A DNA stretch of 5,717 nucleotides, taken from contig CALIKW010000022.1 in the NCBI GenBank assembly GCA_938017915.1, forward strand, positions 1 to 5,717. The letters are read 5' to 3'. Below are positions 1-4,895 of this stretch, piece by piece. The notes below the pieces were generated by a model. It saw only the letters and a list, made by a program, of their open reading frames with translations. It made no database searches and was not told the DNA's origin. Both the position numbers and the translations under genes were made by a program. This DNA comes from an uncultured archaeon. Its GTDB lineage: Archaea > Aenigmatarchaeota > Aenigmatarchaeia > CG10238-14 > SCSR01. Numbering within the stretch: the first letter of the stretch is position 1; the number at the start of each line of letters is the position of its first letter.

Positions 1-1074
1 TTCTTTAGTAAATCTTCCTATGCTTAATCTCAAGCTTCCATGAGCTTGATGAGGCTTTAAACCAATTGCAAGCAAAACATGACTAGGCTCAAGACTTTCT
101 GAAGAACAAGCTGAGCCTGTTGATGCAGCCAATCCTTTTTGGTCTAAATACATAACAAGAGCTTCACCTTCTATAAATTCGAACCAGAAATTAGAAATAT
201 TTGGCAGCCTTTTTTCAGGATGTCCGTTTAAATGTGAGTTTTCAATTTTTAAAACCCCCTTTTCAAGTTTTTTTCTCAATTTATTAAGCTTCTTACTTTC
301 TTTTTTCATCCCTCTTCTTGCAATTTCAGCTGCTTCGCTAAAACCAACTATTCCTGCTACATTTACTGTTGAGGAGCGCAAACCAAATTCATGTCCTCCT
401 CCATGTAGCAACGGCTCAATTTTTACTCCTTCTCTTACAAATAAGCAACCAACTCCTTTTGGACCATAAATTTTATGAGAGCTTGCTGTTAATAAGTCAA
501 CATTAAACTTCTCAACATCTATTAAAATTTTACCAAAACTTTGGGCTGCATCAGTATGAAAGTAAACTCCATGATGTCTACAAATTTTTCCTATTTCTTC
601 TATAGGTTCAATTGTTCCTATTTCATTATTTGCATGCATAACTGAAACTAAGATTGTATCTTTTCTAATCGAATTTTCAAGCTCATTCAAATCAACTATT
701 CCAAACTTATCCACTTTCAAGTAAGTTACCTCAAAACCCTGCTTTTTTAGCCATTCAACAGAATTTAGAACGCAATGATGTTCTATCGAGGAAATTATTA
801 TGTGTTTACCCCTTTCCTTATTTGCAAAAGCAACTCCTTTTATTGCTAAATTGTTACTTTCAGTTGCGCTTCCAGTAAAAATTATTTCATTTGGATTAGC
901 ATTTATAAGATTTGCAATTTTTTCTCTTGATTCTTCCAATGCTTTTTTTGCCTCTCTTCCTATAGAATATAAGCTCATGGTATTACCAAACTTCTTCGAA
1001 AAGTAAGGGAGCATAGCTTTAAGAACCCTTGGGTCTACAGGAGTAGTTGCTGCATAATCCATGTAAACTCTCAT
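1..1074 (-). CDS. iscS: Cysteine desulfurase, class I (IscS/NifS family), C-terminus cut by window edge
   Basis: PLP enzyme that removes sulfur from cysteine as an enzyme-bound persulfide, for Fe-S cluster assembly and/or tRNA thiolation; cytosolic. The frame runs open from ATG at 1074 to the left edge: 358 residues, probably lacking a few tens of C-terminal ones. The start opens MRVYMDYAATTPVD, the family's usual N-terminus. Key residues sit at a constant offset of five from E. coli IscS numbering: H99 (PLP stacking), N150 in HANNEIG, D175 and Q178 in HTDAAQ, K201 (Schiff base) in SSHKIYGPKG, and C323 (persulfide carrier) in STGSACSS. The extended SSESLEPSHV loop after the cysteine fits class I. 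It is divergent to the ribosomal cluster. A TATA box about 25 bp upstream implies a leaderless mRNA. No IscU-like partner lies in the window. The family is certain; the choice between IscS and NifS is not. Confidence 0.96.
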   Translation of the reverse strand, partial: MRVYMDYAATTPVDPRVLKAMLPYFSKKFGNTMSLYSIGREAKKALEESREKIANLINANPNEIIFTGSATESNNLAIKGVAFANKERGKHIIISSIEHHCVLNSVEWLKKQGFEVTYLKVDKFGIVDLNELENSIRKDTILVSVMHANNEIGTIEPIEEIGKICRHHGVYFHTDAAQSFGKILIDVEKFNVDLLTASSHKIYGPKGVGCLFVREGVKIEPLLHGGGHEFGLRSSTVNVAGIVGFSEAAEIARRGMKKESKKLNKLRKKLEKGVLKIENSHLNGHPEKRLPNISNFWFEFIEGEALVMYLDQKGLAASTGSACSSESLEPSHVLLAIGLKPHQAHGSLRLSIGRFTKE

Positions 1075-1096
1075 GAAAAAATAAGGGTGTTATGAG

Positions 1097-1106
1097 CATT
1101 TAAGCT
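1097..1106 (-). promoter_or_regulatory. TATA box of the cysteine desulfurase gene
   Basis: Read on the minus strand the element is AAGCTTAAATG. It is preceded by a purine-containing BRE-like stretch and centred about 26-28 bp before the ATG at 1074. That spacing puts the transcription start at or within a few bases of the start codon, as in leaderless archaeal mRNAs, and no Shine-Dalgarno sequence precedes the ATG. Confidence 0.55.
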
Positions 1107-1187
1107 TTAGCACAAAAAGATAAACATGAAACTATTTTGCGAAATCGTTATTTCAGGCTACCATCAGTAAATTTTTGATAGCAGAGG

Positions 1188-1242
1188 AGTTAAGGAAAAA
1201 TATAAGCTGGGTCAAAGTTACTAAGTAAATTTATCCTTAACT
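1188..1242. repeat. 9-bp perfect inverted repeat
   Basis: AGTTAAGGA at 1188-1196 is the exact reverse complement of TCCTTAACT at 1234-1242, with a 37-base spacer. Similarity continues imperfectly outward and inward. It could be a stem of an untranslated RNA or a two-site operator between divergent promoters. In AT-rich DNA one such match is only modest evidence. Confidence 0.5.
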
Positions 1243-1264
1243 TCATGCAAAATACAACCAGCTT
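1204..1264. repeat. 7-bp inverted repeat crossing the 9-bp repeat and touching the TATA box
   Basis: AAGCTGG at 1204-1210 pairs exactly with CCAGCTT at 1258-1264. Its left arm lies inside the loop of the 1188-1242 repeat and its right arm outside it, so as RNA the two stems would form an H-type pseudoknot. The right arm abuts and slightly overlaps the TTTTAAAT box of the downstream ORF. Confidence 0.4.
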
Positions 1265-1269
1265 TTAAA
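1263..1269 (+). promoter_or_regulatory. TATA box of the 34-codon ORF and probably the ribosomal cluster
   Basis: TTTTAAAT preceded by AACCAGC (BRE position) is centred about 25 bp upstream of the ATG at 1291. That predicts a transcript starting at the start codon itself. No Shine-Dalgarno sequence is present before this ATG, which agrees with leaderless initiation. Confidence 0.55.
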
Positions 1270-1290
1270 TTTAGATAAAAAATTTAATTT

Positions 1291-1395
1291 ATGGAAATAG
1301 ATTTGGATGAAATTGAGCCAGAAGAAAAGAGGAAAAAGGGTAGGAGAGTTTATAAAAAAGGATTTAAGAGAAGGTATAAATCTTATAAGTATTAG
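1291..1395 (+). CDS. Small charged protein, 34 residues, unknown function
   Basis: Unrecognised. The first 12 residues are rich in Asp and Glu (MEIDLDEIEPEE). The rest is strongly basic with repeated Lys/Arg and four tyrosines among the last 14 residues (motifs KRKKGRR, FKRRYK), ending in SYKY. It has no cysteines and no hydrophobic core, so it is probably disordered or folds on RNA. Evidence that it is a gene: a TATA box at leaderless spacing, co-orientation with rpl1 40 bases downstream, and a strongly biased composition across the whole frame. Its position, where archaea often have L11, and its basic tail suggest a ribosome-associated or RNA-binding peptide, but that is inference. It could instead be a regulatory leader peptide or chance. 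Confidence 0.5.
   Translation: MEIDLDEIEPEEKRKKGRRVYKKGFKRRYKSYKY
1375..1381 (+). promoter_or_regulatory. Possible internal promoter for rpl1
   Basis: TATAAAT preceded by AGAAGG lies inside the end of the 34-codon ORF. Transcription would start near 1403 and leave a leader of about 32 bases before the rpl1 ATG, long enough to hold the Shine-Dalgarno sequence and both hairpins seen there. A-rich Lys codons can create such boxes by chance. Confidence 0.3.
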
Positions 1396-1413
1396 TTTTT
1401 AATTAAATTTTAA

Positions 1414-1440
1414 CTGCTTTGGCAGGAGGTCTTTATGACC
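1414..1440 (+). promoter_or_regulatory. rpl1 ribosome-binding site and start codon inside two small hairpins
   Basis: A strong Shine-Dalgarno sequence, AGGAGGT (1424-1430), precedes the ATG at 1435 by 4 bases and fixes the start. It is flanked by two stems: CTGC-TTTG-GCAG (1414-1425) and GGTC-TTTAT-GACC (1428-1440). The second arms together cover most of the Shine-Dalgarno sequence, and the second hairpin takes in the start codon. Archaeal L1 is known in Methanococcus to repress its own mRNA; whether this structure is the L1 target here is inference. Confidence 0.45.
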
Positions 1441-2058
1441 GAGAAAATATTAAAAGCTATTAAAGAACTAAGAGAAAAATCCAAGAAAAGGAATTTTATC
1501 CAAACCTTTGATTTAATTGTTAATTTAAAGGAAATGGATTTAAAAAAACCTGAGAATAAGTTTACTGAAGATTTAATTTTACCACACGGAAAAGGAAAGG
1601 AAGCAAAAATTATAATATTTAGCGATGTGATAAAAGAAGAGGATGTTAATTGCCCTGTTTTAAAAAGTTCTGACATAGAAATTTTAGCAAAGAATAAAAG
1701 AGAAGCAAAGAAGTTAGTAAAGAGAACTGATTTTTTCCTAGCTGAGCCAAAGCTCATGCCTACTATAGGCAAAATGCTAGGTCAATTCTTAGCACCAAAG
1801 GGAAAGATGCCTAAGATAATTAGCGGAGATGTTAAAAAAATGATAGAAGATTATAAGAAAGCAGTAAGGATTAGGATTAAGGACTCGCCAGTAATTCAAT
1901 GTCCTGTTGGAAATGAAGGAATGGAAGATAGAGAAGTTGCAGATAATATAAAGGCAGTTATAGAATTTTTGAGCGGAAGACTTCCGAAAGGGGAAAAGAA
2001 CATTGCAGAAGTTTTTTTAAAATTTACTATGAGTAAACCAGTTAAGGTTGAGGTGTAA
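1435..2058 (+). CDS. rpl1: 50S ribosomal protein L1 (uL1)
   Basis: Binds 23S rRNA to form the mobile L1 stalk that guides deacylated tRNA out of the E site; in methanogens it also represses its own mRNA. It has 207 residues, near the usual archaeal length. Domain I is split between residues 1-66 (FDLIVNLKEMDLKKPENKF at 25-43, then LPHGKGK) and about 160-207 (ending TMSKPVKVEV). Domain II is about 67-159 and carries the L1 signature FLAEPKLMPTIGKMLGQFLAPKGKMPK from 101 onwards, named here by its ends. The start is set by AGGAGGT at 4-base spacing. It overlaps nothing and is followed after 2 bases by rpl10, whose ribosome-binding site lies in the last codons of rpl1. The usual upstream L11 gene is absent. 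Confidence 0.97.
   Translation: MTEKILKAIKELREKSKKRNFIQTFDLIVNLKEMDLKKPENKFTEDLILPHGKGKEAKIIIFSDVIKEEDVNCPVLKSSDIEILAKNKREAKKLVKRTDFFLAEPKLMPTIGKMLGQFLAPKGKMPKIISGDVKKMIEDYKKAVRIRIKDSPVIQCPVGNEGMEDREVADNIKAVIEFLSGRLPKGEKNIAEVFLKFTMSKPVKVEV
2050..2055 (+). promoter_or_regulatory. Shine-Dalgarno sequence of rpl10 within the rpl1 tail
   Basis: GAGGTG forms the last two codons of rpl1 (Glu-Val) and lies 5 bases before the rpl10 ATG at 2061. This supports that start and translational coupling of L1 and L10. Confidence 0.7.
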
Positions 2059-2060
2059 AA

Positions 2061-2816
2061 ATGGTTAAGGAAGAAAAGATAAAGGTTGTTGAAGAGTTAA
2101 AGAATTTGCTGGAAAGTTATACAACAATATGCTTAATAGATATAGTAAAAATGCCGTCAAAGCAATTGCAGGAAATAAGGAAGAAAATTAGGGGAGAAGC
2201 GTTGATTAAAATTGTGAAGAAGAATTTGCTTAAAAAAGCTATGGAAAAAGTTGAGAAAAAAGATTTGAAAAATTTTGAGGATGAAATACCACTTCAGCCT
2301 GGTTTAATTTTAACCAATTTAGAGCCCTTTTCTATTTACAAAAAAATAAACGAGCTCAAATCATTTGTTTTTGCAAAAGAGGGTGATGTAGCACCAGCTG
2401 ATATTTGGGTTAGAGCAGGTCCCACAAGCTTACCTCCTGGACCAGTTATAAGCGAATTCTCGAAGGCAAAAATTCCTGCAGGTGTTGAGGGAGGAAAAAT
2501 TGTGATTAAGAAGGATGTTTTAGTAGCAAAAAAAGGAGAAATTATTCCTGCTTCTTTAGCAAATATCCTGAGAAAGCTTAACATACAGCCAATTAAAGTT
2601 GGGTTGAACATAGTTTCAATTTATTCAAACGGCTCAATTTATAGAAAAGATGTTTTAGAACTTATTAACGTTTATCCAGAAAAAATAAAAGAAGGCTTTT
2701 CCAGAGCTTTAAGCTTGTCAATCGGAATTTGTTACCCAACAAATGAAAATATAGGATTTTTGTTGAGTAAAGCAGTTAACATAGCAAAAAATCTTGAAAA
2801 TTTAATAAAAAGCTAA
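2061..2816 (+). CDS. rpl10: 50S ribosomal protein L10 (uL10, P0), unusually short C-terminus
   Basis: Base of the P-stalk: binds 23S rRNA with L11 and carries L12 dimers that recruit translation factors. Residues 1-105 form the rRNA-binding domain (KVVEELKNLLESY; ALIKIVKKNLLKKAM). Residues about 108-182 are the archaeal/eukaryal insertion domain (AGPTSLPPGP at 119-128, IPAGVEGGKIVIKKD at 138-152, IQPIKVGLNI). The C-terminal spine begins at about 208 with the usual SIGICYPTNENIG segment and ends at residue 251 in AKNLENLIKS. Archaeal P0 usually exceeds about 290 residues, with further helices for extra L12 dimers and an acidic tail ending like L12. Both are missing here. No frameshifted remainder is visible in the 42 bases before rpl12, so the short form looks genuine. 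Confidence 0.96.
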   Translation: MVKEEKIKVVEELKNLLESYTTICLIDIVKMPSKQLQEIRKKIRGEALIKIVKKNLLKKAMEKVEKKDLKNFEDEIPLQPGLILTNLEPFSIYKKINELKSFVFAKEGDVAPADIWVRAGPTSLPPGPVISEFSKAKIPAGVEGGKIVIKKDVLVAKKGEIIPASLANILRKLNIQPIKVGLNIVSIYSNGSIYRKDVLELINVYPEKIKEGFSRALSLSIGICYPTNENIGFLLSKAVNIAKNLENLIKS

Positions 2817-2856
2817 AAGTATTTAAGTGTATTTGATTAATGAAAATAGAGGTGGT
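2815..2856 (+). promoter_or_regulatory. Intercistronic region with possible rpl12 promoter and Shine-Dalgarno sequence
   Basis: AAAAG (BRE position) followed by TATTTAAG (2820-2827) would start transcription near 2848, just before GAGGTGGT (2849-2856), which lies a few bases ahead of the ATG at 2859. A private promoter would give the extra L12 needed for several copies per ribosome. The Shine-Dalgarno sequence is clear; the promoter is plausible only. Confidence 0.45.
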
Positions 2857-2858
2857 AA

Positions 2859-3143
2859 ATGGTGCAAGAAATTTATGCTGCCTTGCTTTTGAATGAAAGC
2901 AAGCAACCCATAACTATAGAAAATTTAACAAAAGTTTTACAAGCAGCAGGAGTTCAGCCAGACGAAGGAAAATTAAAAGCTTTAGTTGCAAGCTTAGAAG
3001 GCAAGAATATAGATGAAATAATAAAGGAAGCCTCAACTATTCAGGTTGCAACTAAAGCTGAAGAAAAAAAAGAAGAAAAAAAAGAAGAGGAGGAGAAGAA
3101 AGCAGAAGAAGCAGTTGCTGGTTTGAGTAGCTTGTTCGGCTAG
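2859..3143 (+). CDS. rpl12: 50S ribosomal protein L12 (P1, bL12-like archaeal stalk protein)
   Basis: Multicopy acidic stalk protein whose dimers sit on L10 and whose tail contacts elongation factors. Its 94 residues divide as follows: helical dimerisation domain 1-58 ([40 protein letters not shown]), a hinge at about 64-86 made almost only of Lys, Glu and Ala, and the C-terminal factor-binding peptide GLSSLFG (88-94; GLSALFG is the common form). This is the archaeal/eukaryal P1 type, unrelated in fold to bacterial L7/L12. The start is set by GAGGTG 4 bases upstream. A GTG three bases further on is a less likely alternative. The next gene starts 3 or 12 bases after the stop. The linker coding stretch is nearly pure purine on this strand. 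Confidence 0.97.
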   Translation: MVQEIYAALLLNESKQPITIENLTKVLQAAGVQPDEGKLKALVASLEGKNIDEIIKEASTIQVATKAEEKKEEKKEEEEKKAEEAVAGLSSLFG

Positions 3144-3155
3144 CTAGTGAAATTT

Positions 3156-3806
3156 ATGGAAAAATTGATTGAATTAGCTCAAAAGATAGAAGAGGAAAGT
3201 TTAAGGGAAAAGGTTATAAGTTTTCTTAAAAATCCAAAGCTGTCGCACGAAGATTTTAAGAAATACCCTAGAATGAAAATTGAGGAAGCTGTTTCTCTTT
3301 TTACTGTTTCATCCTCATCTGGTCAAATTACTGTTGAAAGAGAAATACTTAATCATACAATAGCAGTAACTGAACTTTGCTTAAAAGTTTCAGAAGTTTT
3401 GGAAAAAAGGTATGGATTAAAAATAAAAAAAGATTATTTAATAGCAGCAAGTTTGTTGCACGACATAACAAAAGCCTTTGAGTGGAAGAAGGGAAAAAAA
3501 GGAATAGAGCATACAGGAATTTTGCTCGACCATACTTTTCTTGGAGTAGCAGAGCTTTATGCTAGAAAATTTCCTGAAGAAGTTATACATATAATTGCCT
3601 CTCATTTTGGAGAAGCAGGACCCACACCCCCAAGAACTTTAGAAGCTGTAATACTGCATTATTGCGATTCTTTTCTTTCAATGGTTGAGTTTCAAATAAA
3701 GAAAAAAGCAGAAGAAGGTATTCAGTTAATTCTTTTTGATGAAGAAATGCTAAAAGATGTTGTGGAAAAAATTGCAAAGGAAGAAATGGGCAAAAATTCA
3801 AAATAA
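3156..3806 (+). CDS. HD-domain metal-dependent phosphohydrolase, MptB-like
   Basis: Metal-binding HD-superfamily hydrolase of 216 residues. The motif set is complete: H67 (LNHT), H102-D103 (LLHDITK), H126 (LDHT), H150 (ASHFGEAGP) and D171 (HYCDSF). The N-terminus (KLIELAQKIEEESLREKV, then KNPKLSHEDFKKYPR) and the SHFGEAGPTPPRTLEA block match, from memory, the archaeal family containing MptB of Methanocaldococcus. MptB opens dihydroneopterin 2',3'-cyclic phosphate in tetrahydromethanopterin synthesis. The substrate here is not shown by sequence, and a nucleotide or RNA cyclic phosphate is equally possible. ATG 3156 fits family starts (MEKLIELA) and has GTGA 5 bases ahead. GTG 3147, four bases after the rpl12 stop, would add three residues. 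It is the last gene of the ribosomal cluster and probably co-transcribed. Confidence 0.85.
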   Translation: MEKLIELAQKIEEESLREKVISFLKNPKLSHEDFKKYPRMKIEEAVSLFTVSSSSGQITVEREILNHTIAVTELCLKVSEVLEKRYGLKIKKDYLIAASLLHDITKAFEWKKGKKGIEHTGILLDHTFLGVAELYARKFPEEVIHIIASHFGEAGPTPPRTLEAVILHYCDSFLSMVEFQIKKKAEEGIQLILFDEEMLKDVVEKIAKEEMGKNSK

Positions 3807-3845
3807 ATTAAAAATTCTTCCTTTTAATTCTAAATAAAAGCAAAA

Positions 3846-3866
3846 TTTTATTTATTTTCTGTTTTT
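3846..3866 (+). terminator. T-rich terminator of the ribosomal cluster
   Basis: About 40 bases after the HD gene stop come four closely spaced T-runs (TTTT, TTT, TTTT, TTTTT), typical of archaeal intrinsic termination, which needs little secondary structure. The last run is the loop of a small hairpin at 3855-3874. Confidence 0.5.
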
Positions 3867-3874
3867 ACAGGAAA
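3855..3874 (+). repeat. 8-bp hairpin with TTTT loop
   Basis: TTTTCTGT-TTTT-ACAGGAAA forms an 8-bp stem with one G-T wobble. It lies between the T-rich tract and the zinc-ribbon promoter, so it may help to end the upstream transcript. Confidence 0.4.
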
Positions 3875-3895
3875 TGAGGTGTCGCGAAAAAGAGG

Positions 3896-3903
3896 TATAA
3901 TTA
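3896..3903 (+). promoter_or_regulatory. TATA box of the zinc-ribbon gene
   Basis: TATAATTA preceded by AAAAAGAGG is centred about 30 bp before the ATG at 3929, predicting a transcript that starts a few bases ahead of it. GGAGAG lies only two bases before the ATG, too close to serve as a normal Shine-Dalgarno sequence, so near-leaderless initiation is likely. Confidence 0.45.
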
Positions 3904-3928
3904 AATTATTAACTTTTAATGGAGAGAA

Positions 3929-4129
3929 ATGAGATGCTTGAGGTGTAACTCACCAAGAATTTTAAGGTTTATAGATGGATTTGGTGTAAGAAGAGCTTTT
4001 TGTAGAGATTGTTGGATGAGCATACCAGAAAGTAGCTTAAAGCTTAACCTTCAGAAAAATCTTAACCAATTCAGCTTAAAGGTTGATGTACATGGAGAAG
4101 ATTGGGGAAATAAACATAAGTTTGCTTAA
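3929..4129 (+). CDS. Small zinc-ribbon protein, 66 residues, unknown function
   Basis: Two CxxC knuckles, C3-C6 (MRCLRC) and C25-C28 (FCRDC), are spaced by 18 residues rich in Arg and aromatics and make a probable zinc ribbon. Such ribbons in archaea often bind nucleic acid or act as small subunits of transcription or translation machinery, but I do not recognise the family and assign no function. After about residue 38 the sequence becomes Leu/Asn/Lys-rich and less convincing, and from 4092 it is overlapped by another plus-strand ORF in the +1 frame. Either two coupled genes overlap, or the real protein shifts frame. ATG 3919, ten bases upstream in another frame, opens only nine codons. The gene stands alone between the ribosomal cluster and the convergent flpA. 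Confidence 0.7.
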   Translation: MRCLRCNSPRILRFIDGFGVRRAFCRDCWMSIPESSLKLNLQKNLNQFSLKVDVHGEDWGNKHKFA

Positions 4130-4211
4130 AGATAGGAACAAACTTAAGTGTAGAGTTAATTTGGTTGGAAGGAATAGAGTTTTTGGGTTTATAAAACCAG
4201 TAGATTTTTAG
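4092..4211 (+). CDS. Possible 39-residue protein overlapping the zinc-ribbon gene
   Basis: Reads MEKIGEINISLLKDRNK and ends RVFGFIKPVDF, with alternating hydrophobic and charged residues that could form beta strands. An in-frame TAA at 4077 limits upstream extension, so the start is ATG 4092 or ATG 4086. AGGTTGAT (4080-4087) is a weak Shine-Dalgarno match 4 bases before ATG 4092. It overlaps the last 38 bases of the zinc-ribbon frame, allowing translational coupling, and ends 11 bases before the convergent flpA stop. It contains a single cysteine. It may be an independent small protein, the C-terminal half of the zinc-ribbon protein joined by a frameshift, or chance; its balanced composition favours real coding. 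Confidence 0.45.
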   Translation: MEKIGEINISLLKDRNKLKCRVNLVGRNRVFGFIKPVDF

Positions 4212-4223
4212 TTTTTCCTTTTT
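4186..4223 (+). terminator. Hairpin plus T-runs ending the zinc-ribbon unit
   Basis: GGTTT-ATA-AAACC (4186-4198) is followed by three T-runs of five at 4205-4209, 4212-4216 and 4219-4223. It ends plus-strand transcription just before the convergent flpA gene. On the minus strand no comparable T-run follows the flpA stop. Confidence 0.5.
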
Positions 4224-4891
4224 CATCCTTGAACTACAAAAAATCCATGATCTTTTTCAAAAGGATCTAATTTAACAAAATCAAGAATTTCGAACTTATT
4301 TTCTTCCAATTTCTTCTTCACTTCCTTATAAATTTCCTCAGGCTTTTTAAGCACATCTATACTCCTGCTTTTAATTGCAATCATCCCATAACCATTTTTT
4401 TTCAAAAATTTTTTGCAGTTCCTCATAAAAATTTCAACTTCTTGAGGGTCAGCAACATCGCAATAAACCAAATCAACTTTCCCAAAAATTAAATTCTCGT
4501 ATTTTTCTGGCATCCTAGCATCTGCTAAAATCGGAATTATGTTTCCTCTTTTTTCTGCATGCGGTATTAACTCTCTTAAAACTCTTTCGCTTATTTCTAT
4601 TCCATAAATAATTCCATTTTTTCCTAAAATATCAGAAAAGTGGGAGGAAGTAGTACCTGAAGCAATTCCTAAATAAAGAACTTTTATTCCTTTTTTAACA
4701 GGAAAAACTTTTAATCCCTTTTTAATTGCTGCACTTGGTTTGCTTCTCCAAGGATCCCAAATTCTGTATTCTATACCTTTAATTTGGATTAGCTCTTCTC
4801 CATAAACCCTTTCCCCAGGAGTGAGGTTAATTGTGGCAATTTTTCCATTAATTTTAAACACACCTTCAAACTTAGTTTCCTTTAACTTCAT
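4223..4891 (-). CDS. flpA: Fibrillarin-like rRNA/tRNA 2'-O-methyltransferase
   Basis: SAM-dependent enzyme of box C/D sRNPs; methylates ribose 2'-OH at sites chosen by guide RNAs. Its 222 residues are the normal archaeal length. A small N-terminal beta domain (1-55, ending in the conserved RIWDPWRSKPSAAI) is followed by the Rossmann-like domain: motif I VLYLGIASGTTSSH (71-84), E99 in YGIEIS for SAM ribose, ADAR (123-126), CDVADPQ (144-150), IAIKSRSID with K174, and LDPFEKDHGFFVV near the end. The usual archaeal motif I reads GAASGTTVSH, so I76 and S82 are mild variants. It starts 4 bases after the nop5 stop, which suggests translational coupling, and shares an operon with its partner. No terminator T-run is visible on this strand after the stop. 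Confidence 0.97.
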   Translation of the reverse strand: MKLKETKFEGVFKINGKIATINLTPGERVYGEELIQIKGIEYRIWDPWRSKPSAAIKKGLKVFPVKKGIKVLYLGIASGTTSSHFSDILGKNGIIYGIEISERVLRELIPHAEKRGNIIPILADARMPEKYENLIFGKVDLVYCDVADPQEVEIFMRNCKKFLKKNGYGMIAIKSRSIDVLKKPEEIYKEVKKKLEENKFEILDFVKLDPFEKDHGFFVVQG

Positions 4892-4895
4892 AAGC

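Larger units (their letters stand above)
1075..1290. other. Divergent intergenic region with several inverted repeats
   Basis: This is the only gap above 200 bases without a convincing gene. It carries the outward-facing promoters of the cysteine desulfurase gene and of the small ORF at 1291. Between them lie a short hairpin (1141-1154, GAAAT/ATTTC around CGTT), a bulged hairpin (1157-1182, GCTA plus TCA against TGATAGC) and two longer crossing inverted repeats (1188-1242 and 1204-1264). No tRNA, rRNA or box C/D motif set is recognisable. ORFs here are 18 codons or shorter. It may be only promoter DNA, or it may hold a small structured RNA. Confidence 0.6.

Noticed and set aside
800..1006. 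68-codon plus-strand frame
   Set aside because: It is antisense to the well-supported cysteine desulfurase, whose catalytic residues are all in place.
1126..1170. 14-codon plus-strand ORF beginning MKLFCEIVISGYHQ
   Set aside because: Too short, and supported only by TATA spacing; mentioned as a possible transcript start but not called as a gene.
1188..1246. 18-codon minus-strand ORF from ATG at 1246
   Set aside because: Its codons are largely set by the inverted repeats, there is no Shine-Dalgarno sequence, and the minus-strand TATA box would start transcription inside it.
1075..1290. Box C/D guide RNA, sought because of the nearby nop5-flpA pair
   Set aside because: A TGATG next to a CTGA occurs on the minus strand near 1155-1168, but the spacing is only a few bases and no second C'/D' pair or terminal stem is present.
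1410..1772. 120-codon minus-strand frame opposite rpl1, and a similar one at 2336-2611 opposite rpl10
   Set aside because: Phe/Ser/Leu-rich shadows of Lys/Glu-rich ribosomal genes on the other strand.
3056..3115. Purine-rich low-complexity tract as a DNA repeat
   Set aside because: It is explained by the Lys/Glu hinge of L12, normal for this family.
3583..3801. 72-codon minus-strand frame
   Set aside because: Shadow of the HD-domain gene, with no promoter or ribosome-binding site.
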